From Thermoflexaceae bacterium (lineage in GTDB: Bacteria; Chloroflexota; Dehalococcoidia; Tepidiformales; Tepidiformaceae), in the NCBI GenBank assembly GCA_015075555.1, contig JABTUD010000002.1, positions 62,001-126,000 of the forward strand: a stretch of 64,000 bases of DNA, given 5' to 3'. Made by a program: the position numbers and the translations under genes. The notes beneath the pieces were generated by a model, which searched no databases, had not been told where the DNA came from, and saw only the letters and a program-made list of their open reading frames with translations. This document shows positions 17,397-27,100 of the stretch, one piece after another (position 1 is the stretch's first letter; every line of letters begins with the position of its first letter).

Positions 17397-18835
17397 AGCG
17401 CGCCCCGGCCGCCGGGCTCGTCTCCGGCGTGCGGCCCGGTTCACTCGCGGACGAAGCAGGGATTGTCCCCGGCGATGCCATTGTTGAGGTTGCCGGGCGC
17501 CGGCCGCGCGACATTGTCGACGTGCAGTTCTACGCCGCCGAACCTGAGGTCGAGGTGCGGATTCGCAAGGCCGACGGCGCCGAGGATCTTGTCATCTTCG
17601 AAAAGGCTCCGGACGAAGACCTTGGCCTCGAGTTCGAGCACGCCACCTGGGACGGCGTCATTGTCTGCAACAACAACTGCTTCTTCTGCTTCCTGAAGGG
17701 GCTCCCCGGGGGCATGCGCAAGACCCTCTACGTCAAAGACGATGACTACCGCCTGAGCTTCCTGCACGGCAATTTTGTGACCCTGACCAACCTCGATGAC
17801 GATGACTGGGCAAGGCTTGAGGAGCAGCGCTTGAGCCCGCTCCACGTATCGGTCCATGCGACCGGCCTGGCTCTGCGCCGGAAGATGCTGGGGAACCCGC
17901 GCGCCCCCGATGTGCTCGATCAGCTCCGCAGGCTCGGCTCGCTCGGGCTCGTCGCCCACACCCAGATCGTTCTCTGCCCGGGCGTGAACGACGGGGAGCA
18001 CCTTGTGCGGTCCATCCGTGAGCTTGCGGACCTTCATCCGATCGCGCAGACCGTCTCCGTGGTGCCCGTTGGAGCGAGCCCAAAGCTGGAAGAACGGGCT
18101 ATGAGCCGCCAAGGCATCGACCTGCAGCGTCCGTCGCCGGCCTATGCGCGGGAGATTGTGACGCTGGTCCGGCCGCTGCAGCGGGAGTTCCGCGCGCGAT
18201 TCGGGCGGACCATTCTGCAGTGCAGCGACGAGTTCTACCTCGCCGCTGGCGAGCGGGTGCCAGGGGCGGCCGCATACGACGGGTATCCCCAGTATGAGAA
18301 TGGCATCGGCATGGTGCGCTCGATGCTAGAAGACTGGTACAGGGTGCGGAGCAGGCTCCGGCGTGCCACCGGGAACGCGTTGGTACGCCGGCGCGCGGTT
18401 ATCGGATGCGGAACCATGATCGCCCCGGTGATGGCCGCAATCGCGTCGGAACTCAACGCGCTGGCTGGCACGGATGTCCGGGTGGAGGCCGTCACCAACA
18501 CCGTCTTCGGGGAGCGTGTGAATGTGAGTGGGCTGCTCTGCGGGCGCGATTTCGTCGAACAGCTGCGTGGGCGCGACGCGGAAGTCTACATCCTGCCGCG
18601 GGCGAGCCTGGACTACTTTGGGCGACAGTTCCTCGATAGCATGCCAGCGCAGGCGGCAGCCTCCGAACTGGGGCGCCCCGTAGGCTTTGCCAGCGAGTGG
18701 AGTAAGGTGCTCGCCATCCTCCGCGACGGTCCGCAATCCCCGCACAGGAACGAGGCGCCGAACGGCGCCTTCTGGAGCGAACCGGGGCGCAGGGGTCCGC
18801 GCTCCCGGCTCAGGAACCCGGGCGAGGGTATGTGA
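17393..18835 (+). CDS. DUF512-family PDZ/radical-SAM-like Fe-S protein
   Basis: 480 residues. PDZ-like domain (about residues 5-70), then a radical-SAM-like core with the cluster motif CNNNCFFC (Cys92, Cys96, Cys99), then the DUF512 domain (FGRTILQCSDEFYL onward). Members are predicted iron-sulfur oxidoreductases and often lie next to the GTPase gene der; here it instead follows ispH in an ATGA overlap. The reaction is unknown. The last 40 residues are low-complexity and Arg/Pro-rich, unlike the rest. Confidence 0.85.
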   Translation: MKRAPAAGLVSGVRPGSLADEAGIVPGDAIVEVAGRRPRDIVDVQFYAAEPEVEVRIRKADGAEDLVIFEKAPDEDLGLEFEHATWDGVIVCNNNCFFCFLKGLPGGMRKTLYVKDDDYRLSFLHGNFVTLTNLDDDDWARLEEQRLSPLHVSVHATGLALRRKMLGNPRAPDVLDQLRRLGSLGLVAHTQIVLCPGVNDGEHLVRSIRELADLHPIAQTVSVVPVGASPKLEERAMSRQGIDLQRPSPAYAREIVTLVRPLQREFRARFGRTILQCSDEFYLAAGERVPGAAAYDGYPQYENGIGMVRSMLEDWYRVRSRLRRATGNALVRRRAVIGCGTMIAPVMAAIASELNALAGTDVRVEAVTNTVFGERVNVSGLLCGRDFVEQLRGRDAEVYILPRASLDYFGRQFLDSMPAQAAASELGRPVGFASEWSKVLAILRDGPQSPHRNEAPNGAFWSEPGRRGPRSRLRNPGEGM

Positions 18836-18841
18836 TAGGAT
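18836..18841 (+). promoter_or_regulatory. Extended -10 box TGATAGGAT, leaderless ferredoxin start
   Basis: TAGGAT with an upstream TG extension (TG at 18833-18834) ends 6 nt before the ATG at 18848, overlapping the end of the DUF512 gene. Confidence 0.6.
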
Positions 18842-18847
18842 TCACCC

Positions 18848-19159
18848 ATGCCCCGCATCCGGGTCGAACCCCTTGGCATCGAGGTCCAGGCGCCTCGCGG
18901 CGAGACTGTGCTCGATGCAGTGTGCGCTGATGGGTACTTCTGGCCAGTCGGCTGCGCCAGGACGGGGGAATGCACCAACTGCGCAATGGAAGTCATTTCC
19001 GGGGTGGGCCGTCTCAGCGCCATGGGCCGGTACGAGCGCCAGAACCTGGTTCGCCAGCGGGGCCCCCGGGCAACCGCCGATCCGCGCCTGAGGCTCGCCT
19101 GCCAGGCGCGCGTTGAGGGCGATGTGGTTGTCTACAAGCGGGGCGTTGAGCCGGCCTGA
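18848..19159 (+). CDS. [2Fe-2S] ferredoxin
   Basis: 103 residues. Cluster ligands Cys36, Cys42, Cys45 and Cys85 follow the C-x5-C-x2-C-xn-C pattern of plant/adrenodoxin-like ferredoxins (GCARTGECTNC and LACQ). It would act as a soluble one-electron carrier. It is followed 12 nt later by a second ferredoxin of a different class, suggesting the pair serves the same oxidoreductases. The -10 element directly at the ATG predicts a leaderless transcript. Confidence 0.88.
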   Translation: MPRIRVEPLGIEVQAPRGETVLDAVCADGYFWPVGCARTGECTNCAMEVISGVGRLSAMGRYERQNLVRQRGPRATADPRLRLACQARVEGDVVVYKRGVEPA

Positions 19160-19171
19160 CGGGGGGATCGA

Positions 19172-19414
19172 TTGCCGTACGTAATCGCTGAGCCGTGCAT
19201 CGACGTGAAGGACGCCTCGTGCGTCGATGTCTGCCCGGTGGACTGCATCCACACCAAGGGCGAGGCGCCGCAGTACTACATCAACCCGGACCAGTGCATC
19301 GACTGTGCTGCCTGCGAATCGGCCTGCCCCGTTTCGGCCATCTACTTCGACGCGGACCTGCCGGATGAATGGCGGCATTACGTCCAGTTGAACAGGGACT
19401 ACTTCAGCGATTGA
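19172..19414 (+). CDS. fdxA: 7Fe ferredoxin ([3Fe-4S][4Fe-4S], FdxA-like)
   Basis: 80 residues from a TTG start preceded by GGGGGG. Cysteines at 9, 17, 21, 25, 42, 45, 48 and 52 have the spacing of Azotobacter ferredoxin I (8,4,4,n,3,3,4). Cys9, Cys17 and Cys52 would bind the 3Fe cluster, Cys21, Cys42, Cys45 and Cys48 the 4Fe cluster, and Cys25 is free. It is a likely low-potential carrier for ferredoxin-dependent enzymes such as the KorAB encoded at 52565-55524 (inference). Confidence 0.9.
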   Translation: MPYVIAEPCIDVKDASCVDVCPVDCIHTKGEAPQYYINPDQCIDCAACESACPVSAIYFDADLPDEWRHYVQLNRDYFSD

Positions 19415-19448
19415 CCGGCCGCCGGTGGCGGTGGCCGTGGAGGAACAC

Positions 19449-20402
19449 GTGGAACTTGCCCAGCTAGAGGCATTCTTGCAGGTGGCGCATCACCGTTCGT
19501 TCAGCCGCGCCGCCGAGGCGCTCTTTCTTACACAGCCGTCGGTGACGGCGCGCATCCAATCGCTCGAACGCGAAATCGGCGAGCGGCTCTTCGAGCGGAC
19601 TGGCCGCAGCGTGACCCTGACCGATGCCGGCCATGCCTTCCTTCCCCATGCGCGGCGCGCCCTGACGGCGGTCCAGGAGGGTACCGACGCCATCGAGGCC
19701 GTTCGCCATGGCGACGTCGGTAACGTGCGGATTGGCGCCAGCTCCAGCATTGCAACCTATGTCCTGCCGGGGATCCTGAAGAAGTTCCGCGAGCAGCGCC
19801 CGCGCATTCATATCAACCTGCAGGCCGACACCAGCGAGGACGTCATCGAGGGCCTCCTTGCCGGTGACATGCACATCGCGATCACGCGTCTCACCCAGCA
19901 CCCGGAAATTGAGTCGGTTCACCTGTACAACGACGACCTGACACTGGTGGTGCCACCGGAGCACCCGTTCGCCGCCAGGGGGCGTGTGACGGTCGCGGAG
20001 GCCGGCCGCGAACCGTTCCTCTTCTTCGAGCGCAGCTCCAGCTATCACAGCCTCATCTACAGCATGTTCCTTCGCGTGGGCGTGGTTCCCGAATCGGCGA
20101 TGGAGCTCGATTCGATGGAGACCACCAAGCACATGGTTGAAGCTGGCCTGGGCATCGCCATCCTGCCCGTCATCTCAGTTGAACGCGAGCTGGCGAGCGG
20201 GACGCTCAGGCGAGTGGAAATCCGCGACATGGAGCAGCCTGCAAGACGCGAAGTGGGGGTCCACGTTCTGCGAGACAGGCTGTTCGCCCCGCCGGTGCGG
20301 GACTTCCTCAACCTGCTCGCAGGTGAGTTCGGCATCGCTCATACATTTGCCGCTGTTCGCACACCGCCCGACGCCGGACGCACCGGCAATGAGCGCAGCT
20401 AA
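19449..20402 (+). CDS. LysR-family transcriptional regulator
   Basis: 317 residues from the GTG at 19449. N-terminal winged HTH (AQLEAFLQVAHHRSFSRAAEAL) and a C-terminal substrate-binding domain (VRIGASSSIATYVLPGIL). GGAGG lies 5-10 nt before this GTG, and MELAQLEAFL is the canonical LysR start; an upstream in-frame GTG at 19425 is less likely. It follows the two ferredoxins with a 34-nt gap on the same strand. A clear paralogue lies at 50976-51875, beside the kor operon. Confidence 0.88.
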   Translation: MELAQLEAFLQVAHHRSFSRAAEALFLTQPSVTARIQSLEREIGERLFERTGRSVTLTDAGHAFLPHARRALTAVQEGTDAIEAVRHGDVGNVRIGASSSIATYVLPGILKKFREQRPRIHINLQADTSEDVIEGLLAGDMHIAITRLTQHPEIESVHLYNDDLTLVVPPEHPFAARGRVTVAEAGREPFLFFERSSSYHSLIYSMFLRVGVVPESAMELDSMETTKHMVEAGLGIAILPVISVERELASGTLRRVEIRDMEQPARREVGVHVLRDRLFAPPVRDFLNLLAGEFGIAHTFAAVRTPPDAGRTGNERS

Positions 20403-20477
20403 GCAGGTGCCGAAATCCGATGGCATCTCGGCCGAGTCAGGGGCCCTTGAGAGGTCCTCGCCAGGGGAGGGATGCCC

Positions 20478-21635
20478 ATGACCGCGATCACACTGCGAGG
20501 GGGAATGGCCTGGGACGGGCTCGCGGACGGGCTCGTCGACGCCCCGCTGGTGGTCGATGAGGGGCGAATCGCCGCGGTCGGAACGGACACAGGGGCCGGC
20601 GCCAGTCTCGATGTCTCCGGGTGCACGGTCATGCCCGGGCTCATCGAAGGCCATGCCCACCTGTGCTTCAATGCCGGCAATGACTGGCGAGCTGTTTTCG
20701 ACAACGACAGCCCGGGGAGAATGCTCCTCCGCATGGCCGCGCACGGGCGGGCGATGCTCGAAGCCGGGATCACCACCGTCCGGGACCTCGGGGCGCCGGC
20801 CGGGCTGGCAATCGAGATGCGGGACGCCTTCGCCAGCGGCCTCGCACCCGGGCCGGACCTGCTCGTTTCCGGGGCCCCGATCACGACTACCGGCGGCCAC
20901 TGCTGGTTCATGGGGGGCGAAGCCGACGGCGAACTCGAACTCCGGAAGGCAGTTCGGGCGCGCGTGAAGGCGGGCGTCGATTGGATCAAGGTCATGGCAA
21001 CGGGCGGTCAGATGACCCGGGGGACGAACACGCTCGCCGCTCAGTACAGCGTCGACGAGCTCCGCGCGGTTGTCGAGGAGGCGCACCGGCTCGGTCGGCG
21101 GGTCGCCGCCCATTGCCACGGTACTGCCGGCATTCGCGCCGCCGTCGAGGCGGGAGTGGACTCCCTTGAGCACTGCTCCTTCATGGGAAGGGCCGGCATG
21201 GACCGCGACGATGCACTCATCGATCGCATGGCCGCCAATGGAACTGTAGTGTCGCCGACGATTTCGATTGGGTATCGGCGCTGGCGGGACGAGGGGCAAC
21301 GTAAACAGCGCGCCGAACTCACGAGGCGACTCCTCTCCGCCGGGTGCAGGGTAATCGCGAGCACCGACTGCGGGATCCCGAGCGTGCCTCATAGCGCTCT
21401 GGGAGCGGGACTCGAAGTCCTGGCCGAATTGGGCGGGCTAACGCCGGTCCAGGCCCTCAGGCTCGCCACGTCGACATCGGCCGAGCTCCTGGGGCTTCCC
21501 GACCGCGGTGTGCTTGAACCCGGGCGCCGGGCCGACCTCCTTGTGGTTTCCGGCGACCCCACGCGTGACCTGGCTGCGCTCTCGCGCGTGCGTTACGTCG
21601 TCAAAGGCGGGGAGGTCGTGTTCGCGGCCCCGTGA
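20478..21635 (+). CDS. Metal-dependent amidohydrolase
   Basis: 385 residues. TIM-barrel amidohydrolase (PF01979): metal-binding HAH in GLIEGHAHLC, a lysine in DWIKVMATGGQ that is probably carboxylated, histidines in VAAHCHG and LEHCSF, and the catalytic Asp in IASTDCGIP. The C terminus is LEPGRRADLLVVSGDP. Related enzymes are prolidases, imidazolonepropionase-like enzymes and aryldialkylphosphatases; the substrate is unknown. An earlier ATG at 20472 abuts the AGGGGAGGG ribosome binding site, so 20478 (spacing 6) is preferred. Confidence 0.87.
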   Translation: MTAITLRGGMAWDGLADGLVDAPLVVDEGRIAAVGTDTGAGASLDVSGCTVMPGLIEGHAHLCFNAGNDWRAVFDNDSPGRMLLRMAAHGRAMLEAGITTVRDLGAPAGLAIEMRDAFASGLAPGPDLLVSGAPITTTGGHCWFMGGEADGELELRKAVRARVKAGVDWIKVMATGGQMTRGTNTLAAQYSVDELRAVVEEAHRLGRRVAAHCHGTAGIRAAVEAGVDSLEHCSFMGRAGMDRDDALIDRMAANGTVVSPTISIGYRRWRDEGQRKQRAELTRRLLSAGCRVIASTDCGIPSVPHSALGAGLEVLAELGGLTPVQALRLATSTSAELLGLPDRGVLEPGRRADLLVVSGDPTRDLAALSRVRYVVKGGEVVFAAP

Positions 21636-21717
21636 GCGGCATTCGCCCTTCGTGGCGGTCCTTCTCGCCCGCAGTTGGCGGCGGCGATAGACTCGGACGA
21701 CAAGAGGATACCGAGAG

Positions 21718-22314
21718 ATGATTTCGAGCATTATCCTGGCGGCGGGCTCGTCGGACCGCATGGGCAGCCCCAAGGCGCTACTGGACTGGGGTGGCGAGCC
21801 CCTTATCTGCTGGGAGATCCGCCAGCTTCATGAGGCCGGGGTCGACGAGGTCATCGTTGTCCTGGGGCACCGGAGCGACGACGTGCGCCGCAGCCTTGCA
21901 CGTGCGGATTGCCGCGTGATGAACAACCCTCACTTCCACTCGGGGCGCGCCGAATCGTTGCGCGTTGGCGCGAAGGCGGTGCAGCGCGACGCTGAAGCAA
22001 TCGTGGTCGTCAACGTAGACCAGCCCCGGCCGGCCGCGTTCATCCGCGCCCTGCTGGACGCCCACCTGGGCGCCAACGGCGTGCACGTGACGAGGCCTGC
22101 GGTGGCCGGGCGCCATGGTCACCCTGTGGTGGTCGCCGGGGCGCTCCGGGAGGAGATGATGGCCGCGAGCGACGCGACCCGGGGCCTGCGCGGGGTACTG
22201 GCCGCGCATGCGCCTATGACGGCCGACGTTGCCTCGGATGACCTTTGCGAGATCGATATCAACACGCCCGATGATTACCGCGCCGCCCTCCACCGCTTTG
22301 GGCTCGCGGTATAG
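21718..22314 (+). CDS. MobA/MocA-like nucleotidyltransferase
   Basis: 198 residues. The N-terminal LAAGSSDRMGSPKALL is the NTP-binding signature (LAAGxSxRMGxxK), and VVNVDQPRP is the metal-binding region. The family includes molybdenum cofactor cytidylyl- and guanylyltransferases and purine catabolism accessory proteins. Its position after an amidohydrolase would allow a role in maturation of a molybdo-enzyme, but none is encoded nearby. TAGACT at 21688-21693 is a plausible -10 with a 24-nt leader. Confidence 0.8.
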   Translation: MISSIILAAGSSDRMGSPKALLDWGGEPLICWEIRQLHEAGVDEVIVVLGHRSDDVRRSLARADCRVMNNPHFHSGRAESLRVGAKAVQRDAEAIVVVNVDQPRPAAFIRALLDAHLGANGVHVTRPAVAGRHGHPVVVAGALREEMMAASDATRGLRGVLAAHAPMTADVASDDLCEIDINTPDDYRAALHRFGLAV

Positions 22315-22326
22315 GCGAGCGTCCCG

Positions 22327-22440
22327 CTAGGCGGCCTCGGATGGCTCCACGAGCTGATGGCAGCCCGGGCAGAACGTCTGGCGGCGGCCAGAGAGAAACC
22401 GTAGCTCGCAGGCGGGGCATACCACAATTCGCCGAGTCAT
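22327..22440 (-). CDS. 37-residue zinc-ribbon miniprotein
   Basis: The frame starts at an ATG preceded by CAGGAG with 7-nt spacing, a good ribosome binding site. The peptide has two CxxC pairs (VVCPACEL and FCPGCHQL) 13 residues apart, the pattern of a zinc ribbon, then a short acidic tail. It runs convergent to the nucleotidyltransferase gene, 12 nt from its stop. Function is unknown; such miniproteins often bind nucleic acid or larger partners. Its smallness would make automated callers miss it. Confidence 0.6.
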   Translation of the reverse strand: MTRRIVVCPACELRFLSGRRQTFCPGCHQLVEPSEAA

Positions 22441-22624
22441 CCTGTCACTCCTGAAGTGGTCACACCCCGATTGTCGTCGGGACGCGGGTGGGGCGTTAGG
22501 GGAATCTCCCTATATCGGGCGAGTCCCTTCATAGCCTGTGTCTATATATCCCTAATTGTCACCGATGTCTCACTCGATTGCCTGTGTGATGCTACACTCG
22601 CGCCAAACCACAGGAGAGAGCGCC
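22441..22624. promoter_or_regulatory. Divergent promoter region between the zinc-ribbon gene and ybjQ
   Basis: This 184-bp stretch is markedly AT-richer than its surroundings (TATATC at 22512 and a CTATATATCC run near 22550). A TACACT -10 at 22593-22598 and AGGAGAG serve the rightward ybjQ gene. No ORF is supported inside. Confidence 0.5.
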
Positions 22625-22945
22625 ATGTCCCTCACGGTCACAACCACTGGAAGCATCGAAGGCCGAACCATCGAAAGCTACCTTGGGGTAGCCGCGGGAG
22701 AGACCATCCTGGGCGTGAACGTGTTCAAGGATATCGCCGCCGGGTTCCGCAACATCGTCGGTGGCCGCTCCGGGAAGTACGAAGAAGAGCTGCGCAAAGG
22801 GCGTGACACCGCAATCGAGGAGATGGCCGAACGCGCCCGCGAGATGGGGGCCGACGCGGTGGTGGGGGTGAAGGTGGATTACGAGACGGTGGGCGGGCAG
22901 ATGCTCATGATCACCGCCTGTGGCACGGCCGTTAAGCTGAGGTAG
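22625..22945 (+). CDS. YbjQ/UPF0145 family protein
   Basis: 106 residues. Typical family features: the start [16 protein letters not shown], the central [24 protein letters not shown] segment, and [15 protein letters not shown]. The family forms pentameric, cytosolic or membrane-associated assemblies of uncertain role. The open frame extends upstream to 22556, but the ribosome binding site and conservation place the start at 22625. Confidence 0.9.
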   Translation: MSLTVTTTGSIEGRTIESYLGVAAGETILGVNVFKDIAAGFRNIVGGRSGKYEEELRKGRDTAIEEMAERAREMGADAVVGVKVDYETVGGQMLMITACGTAVKLR

Positions 22946-23013
22946 TCCGGTAGCCCGGTTTAGGGGAACTCGCTAGTCTTGAGCCAGAAATCCCAGCATT
23001 GGCTGGCGGGGGC

Positions 23014-24036
23014 ATGTCTGTGACGACAAAGGTGGGCATCAACGGTTTCGGCCGCATCGGCCGGCAGGTCCTGAAGGCGATCTCGGAGCGCCATGGCGGG
23101 GCGCTGGAAGTGGTGGCCATTAACGACCTGGTACCCAGCGAGACCAACGCCAACCTGTTGAAGTACGACAGCAACTACGGCCGCTGGGAACGGGATATCC
23201 GCGCCGTCGATGGCAGCCTCTCGATTGATGGGCGGGTGGTCAAGGTCTTCAGCGAGCGCGACCCTGGAGCTATCCCCTGGGGTTCGGTAGGGGCCGAAAT
23301 CGTGATCGAGTCCACGGGCCTCTTCACCGATGCCACGAAGGCAGCAGCCCACCGCCGCGACACCGTGAAGAAGGTGGTCATCAGCGCCCCGGCCAAGAAC
23401 GAGGACTTCACAATCGTCCTCGGTGTCAATGGCGATGGCTATGACCCGGCCAGGCATCACGTCATCTCAAACGCCAGCTGCACAACGAACGGGCTCGCGC
23501 CGGTGGTCAAGGTGATCGTCGACAACCTGGGCCTCGTGAAGGGCCAGATGACGACGGTTCACAGCTACACCAACTCCCAGCAGATCCTCGACCGGGCGGC
23601 GGGCAGCGATATGCGCGAGATGCGCGCCGGCGCGCTCAACATTGTCCCCACGTCCACTGGCGCCGCGAAGGCACTTCGCCTGGTGATCCCGGAGGTCGAA
23701 GGCAAGCTCGACGGCCTTGCCTACCGCGTGCCTACGCCAACGGTCTCCATCGTCGAGATCGTGGCCCTGACCGAAAAAGACACGACGAAGGAAGGCCTGA
23801 ACGCGATCATCTCCGAAACGGCCGCCGAGAAGATGAAGGGCATCCTCGGCCTGACGATGGAACCGGTGGTGTCGATGGATCTGAAGGGCGATGAGCGGTC
23901 GAGCATCGTTGACGGGCTTTCAACGAACGTCGTTGGGGGCAACCTCGTCAAGGTGGCCGCCTGGTACGACAACGAGTGGGGGTACTCGTGCCGGATCAGC
24001 GACCTCTGCGCTTTCCTCGTGCAGAAGGGGCTGTAG
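23014..24036 (+). CDS. gap: Glyceraldehyde-3-phosphate dehydrogenase
   Basis: 340 residues. NAD-binding GINGFGRIGRQ at the N terminus, catalytic Cys156 in SNASCTTNGLAPV, and C-terminal WYDNEWGYSCR. It interconverts glyceraldehyde-3-phosphate and 1,3-bisphosphoglycerate. A TTG at 22999 is an alternative start, but ATG 23014 gives the usual N terminus. A TAGTCT -10 sits at 22974-22979. It stands alone, not clustered with pgk or tpi. Confidence 0.95.
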   Translation: MSVTTKVGINGFGRIGRQVLKAISERHGGALEVVAINDLVPSETNANLLKYDSNYGRWERDIRAVDGSLSIDGRVVKVFSERDPGAIPWGSVGAEIVIESTGLFTDATKAAAHRRDTVKKVVISAPAKNEDFTIVLGVNGDGYDPARHHVISNASCTTNGLAPVVKVIVDNLGLVKGQMTTVHSYTNSQQILDRAAGSDMREMRAGALNIVPTSTGAAKALRLVIPEVEGKLDGLAYRVPTPTVSIVEIVALTEKDTTKEGLNAIISETAAEKMKGILGLTMEPVVSMDLKGDERSSIVDGLSTNVVGGNLVKVAAWYDNEWGYSCRISDLCAFLVQKGL

Positions 24037-24156
24037 CGCCCGCGCCTGACCCGGGAAGCCGCCGAAGGAGCGGATTCGTTGCGGTCCGCTGTATCCTGCG
24101 CGAAGGCGTGAACGTGGCAGGCGAATCACGGCAGGCGGGCGCGGCGGAGACGAGCA

Positions 24157-27100
24157 TTGCTGGGCTCCGCTAGACGGGCCACGCGAGTGGCCGCGGGCCG
24201 CATCGCGCCGCGCCTGCTGCGCTGGCCCCTGGCGTTTGTCCTCATCCTTCTGCTCGGCATTGCCCTGCGCTTCCACGGGCTGGGCTGGGACACGCCTCCC
24301 GGCGCCAGCAGCCCCCTGCAGATGCACCCCGACGAGCGCGCTCTCTCCTTCGTCGCCGACCGCACGGACTGGCCAGACAGCGTTGGGGGCTACTTCGACA
24401 CCGCACGCAGCCCGCTGAACCCGTACAACACGCCCGATACGCACTCCTACGTGTACGGAACGTTCCCGCTGTTTCTTGTGAAGGGCATCGCCACCCTTGC
24501 CGGCGACGACCCGGCCGGCCCGGGAAATTCATACGACACCACGGTGCAGTGGGGAAGGGCTGTCACCGCCGCCCTGGATGTGGGGACCATCGCCCTGGTC
24601 ATCGCCCTTGGGGCTTACCTTTTCGGCGTGCGCACGGGTTTGCTGGGGGGGCTCTTCTATGCGCTTGCTGTCCTCCCCACCCAGCTCGCCCATTTCTGGA
24701 CGATGGACCCATACGTCACGTTCTTCGGAGTAGCCACGCTCCTGCTCGCCGCAATGAGCGTGACCGCGGAACGCTGGTGGGCGCGTGGCGGGCTGACAGT
24801 ACTGCTCGGCCTCGCCATCGGCCTTGGCCTGGCCAGCAAGGTGACCGCCTGGCCGCTCGCCCTGGGGCCCGTGCTCGCCACGGGCGCGCGTATCGGCCTG
24901 CGCGACTTTCCCCGGCTGGCACTCCGCTGGCGCGGCCAGTCACGCGAACCGGGCGGCTACTGGACCACCGACCTCGCGCTGCTGTGTATTGCCGCCGTGG
25001 CCGCAATGCTGGTCTTCCGCGTTGCACAGCCGTATGCCTTCCAGGGTCCCGGCTTCCTGGACATGGCCATCAACCCTCAATGGCGCGCCGATATCGAGGG
25101 CGAAATCGACCGCCAGAACGGGAATGCCAACTTCCCACCATTCGTGCAGTTTGCCGGGCGCACGGCCGTGCTCTGGCCGCTCCAGAACATGGTCCTGTTC
25201 GGACTGGGACCGGCCCTGGGGCTAGCGGGCTGGGCCTCGCTCGCAGGCGCGGCGGTGCTCGTCTTCAAGCGGAGAGAGCTCGCGTTCCTGCTTCCCCTGG
25301 GGCTGGCAGTGGCCGTGTTCGCCTTCCAGGGTCCGCGGTTTGTGGCCTGGATGCGCTACTTCGCGCCCATGTACCCGGTACTCTGCCTGCTTGCAGGCTG
25401 GGGGCTGCTTGCCCTCCGGCGCTGGTCTGTCGGCAAGACGGATGGGATACGCCTGTGGCGAAATCGCGGCCAGGTCTCCGGGCGCCACCTTGCCCGCGGC
25501 GCCACTGCCGCGCTGCTGCTGACGCTCGCGGGGACTGCTTTCTGGGCCGGCGCCTTCCAGAACGTGTACCGAAGCGAACACCCCCGCATCCAGGCCAGCC
25601 GCTTCATCTTCGAACACATCCCCGCCGGGGCGGCCATCACCACCGAGGTCTGGGATGACACCCTCCCCTACCCGGTCCCGGGCTACACCTGGGGCAACTA
25701 CCGCATCGTCGAGCTCGATCTCTACGAGACTGATTCGGTGGCCAAGGTCGAGAAGCTCGTGCGAGGTGTACCCGGCACGAACCGTGTGGGGCTGGATGGC
25801 GCCGACTACGTTTCTATCAGCTCCAACCGCGTACGGGACTCGGTGCCGCGGCTGGAACGCAAGTACCCGGCCACGATCCGCTACTACGAGCTGCTCGACT
25901 CGGGTGAGCTTGGGTTCGACCTGGTCGCAACCTTCCAGGTGTGGCCCTCGCTTTTCGGATGGAGTATCGACGACTCGGGTGCAGAGGAGTCGTTCACCGT
26001 CTACGACCACCCGGAGGTTCGCATCTACAGGAAGAGCGACCGCTGGGACCCGGACCGGGCCATAGCGCTGCTGGGTGAAGCCCACCCCGAGCGCGCCGTC
26101 GACCTGCTGCCCAGGCAGGGACGCACCAATGGACTTCGGCTCAGCCCGGAACAGGCCCGGGTCCAGCAATCGGGCGGAACCTTCAGCGAGGTCTTCGACC
26201 CCAATGGCCGGACATCTTCCATCCCCTGGCTCTGGTGGTTGCTCTGGCTGGAGATGGTGGCATTCGCGGCGCTTCCCTGGGTCTCGTGGCTCCTGCGAGC
26301 GCTGCCAGACCGCGGCTACGGTCTTTCGAAGCTCCTTGGGTTCGCCGCGGTCGCACTGTCCACGTGGCTGCTGGTGGCCTGGGATGCTGCGCGCTTCTCC
26401 GGCGAGCTCGTCTGGGCCGTGTACGCGGGAGTATTGGCAGCCGGCCTGGCGCTCGCCGTGCTGCGGCGGCAAACGCTCCTCGCCGAGGCACGGCGGCAAT
26501 GGCCCACCTGGCTGGCGATGGAGGCCCTGTTCCTGCTCGCCTTCTTCGGGTTCCTGGCCCTGCGGTGCTGGAACCCGGACCTCTGGCACCACCCCCAGGG
26601 GGGCGAGAAGCCCATGGAGCTCGCCTACCTGACCGCGGTGGCCCGCTCCACGGAGATGCCGCCCTACGACCCATGGTTCGCCGGCGGGACGATGAACTAC
26701 TACTACATGGGCTGGTTCTTCCTGGCGACGCCCATGCGGGCCCTGCGAATCGTCCCCGAGGTAGCGTTCAACCTCGGCCTGCCAACTTTCGCGGCCATGG
26801 CGGCCTCGGTGACGGCTTCGACCGTCTACAACCTCGCGGCCCTCACCCGAAACAGGGCCCGGGCGGCCCGTGGCCACGGCCGCACAGGCGCCATCGCCGC
26901 CGGCTTCCTCGGAGCGGTACTGCTTGTGGCCATTGGCAACCTCGACGGCGCTCACCAGCTCATCGAACGGTTGCAGGGCGTCAACAGGTGGACCGCCTTC
27001 GAAGGCACCCCCGTTCTGGGCGGCGCGACAGGGCTCATTGGGGGCGCCTGGGAGTCACTGGTGCACGGGACGGAGCTGGCGCCCTTCGACTGGTGGCGCA

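Noticed and set aside
25222-26955. 577-residue minus-strand open frame inside the GT-C/DUF2298 gene
   Set aside because: The plus-strand protein has coherent membrane segments and motifs; the antisense peptide is low-complexity Gly/Arg/Glu/His.
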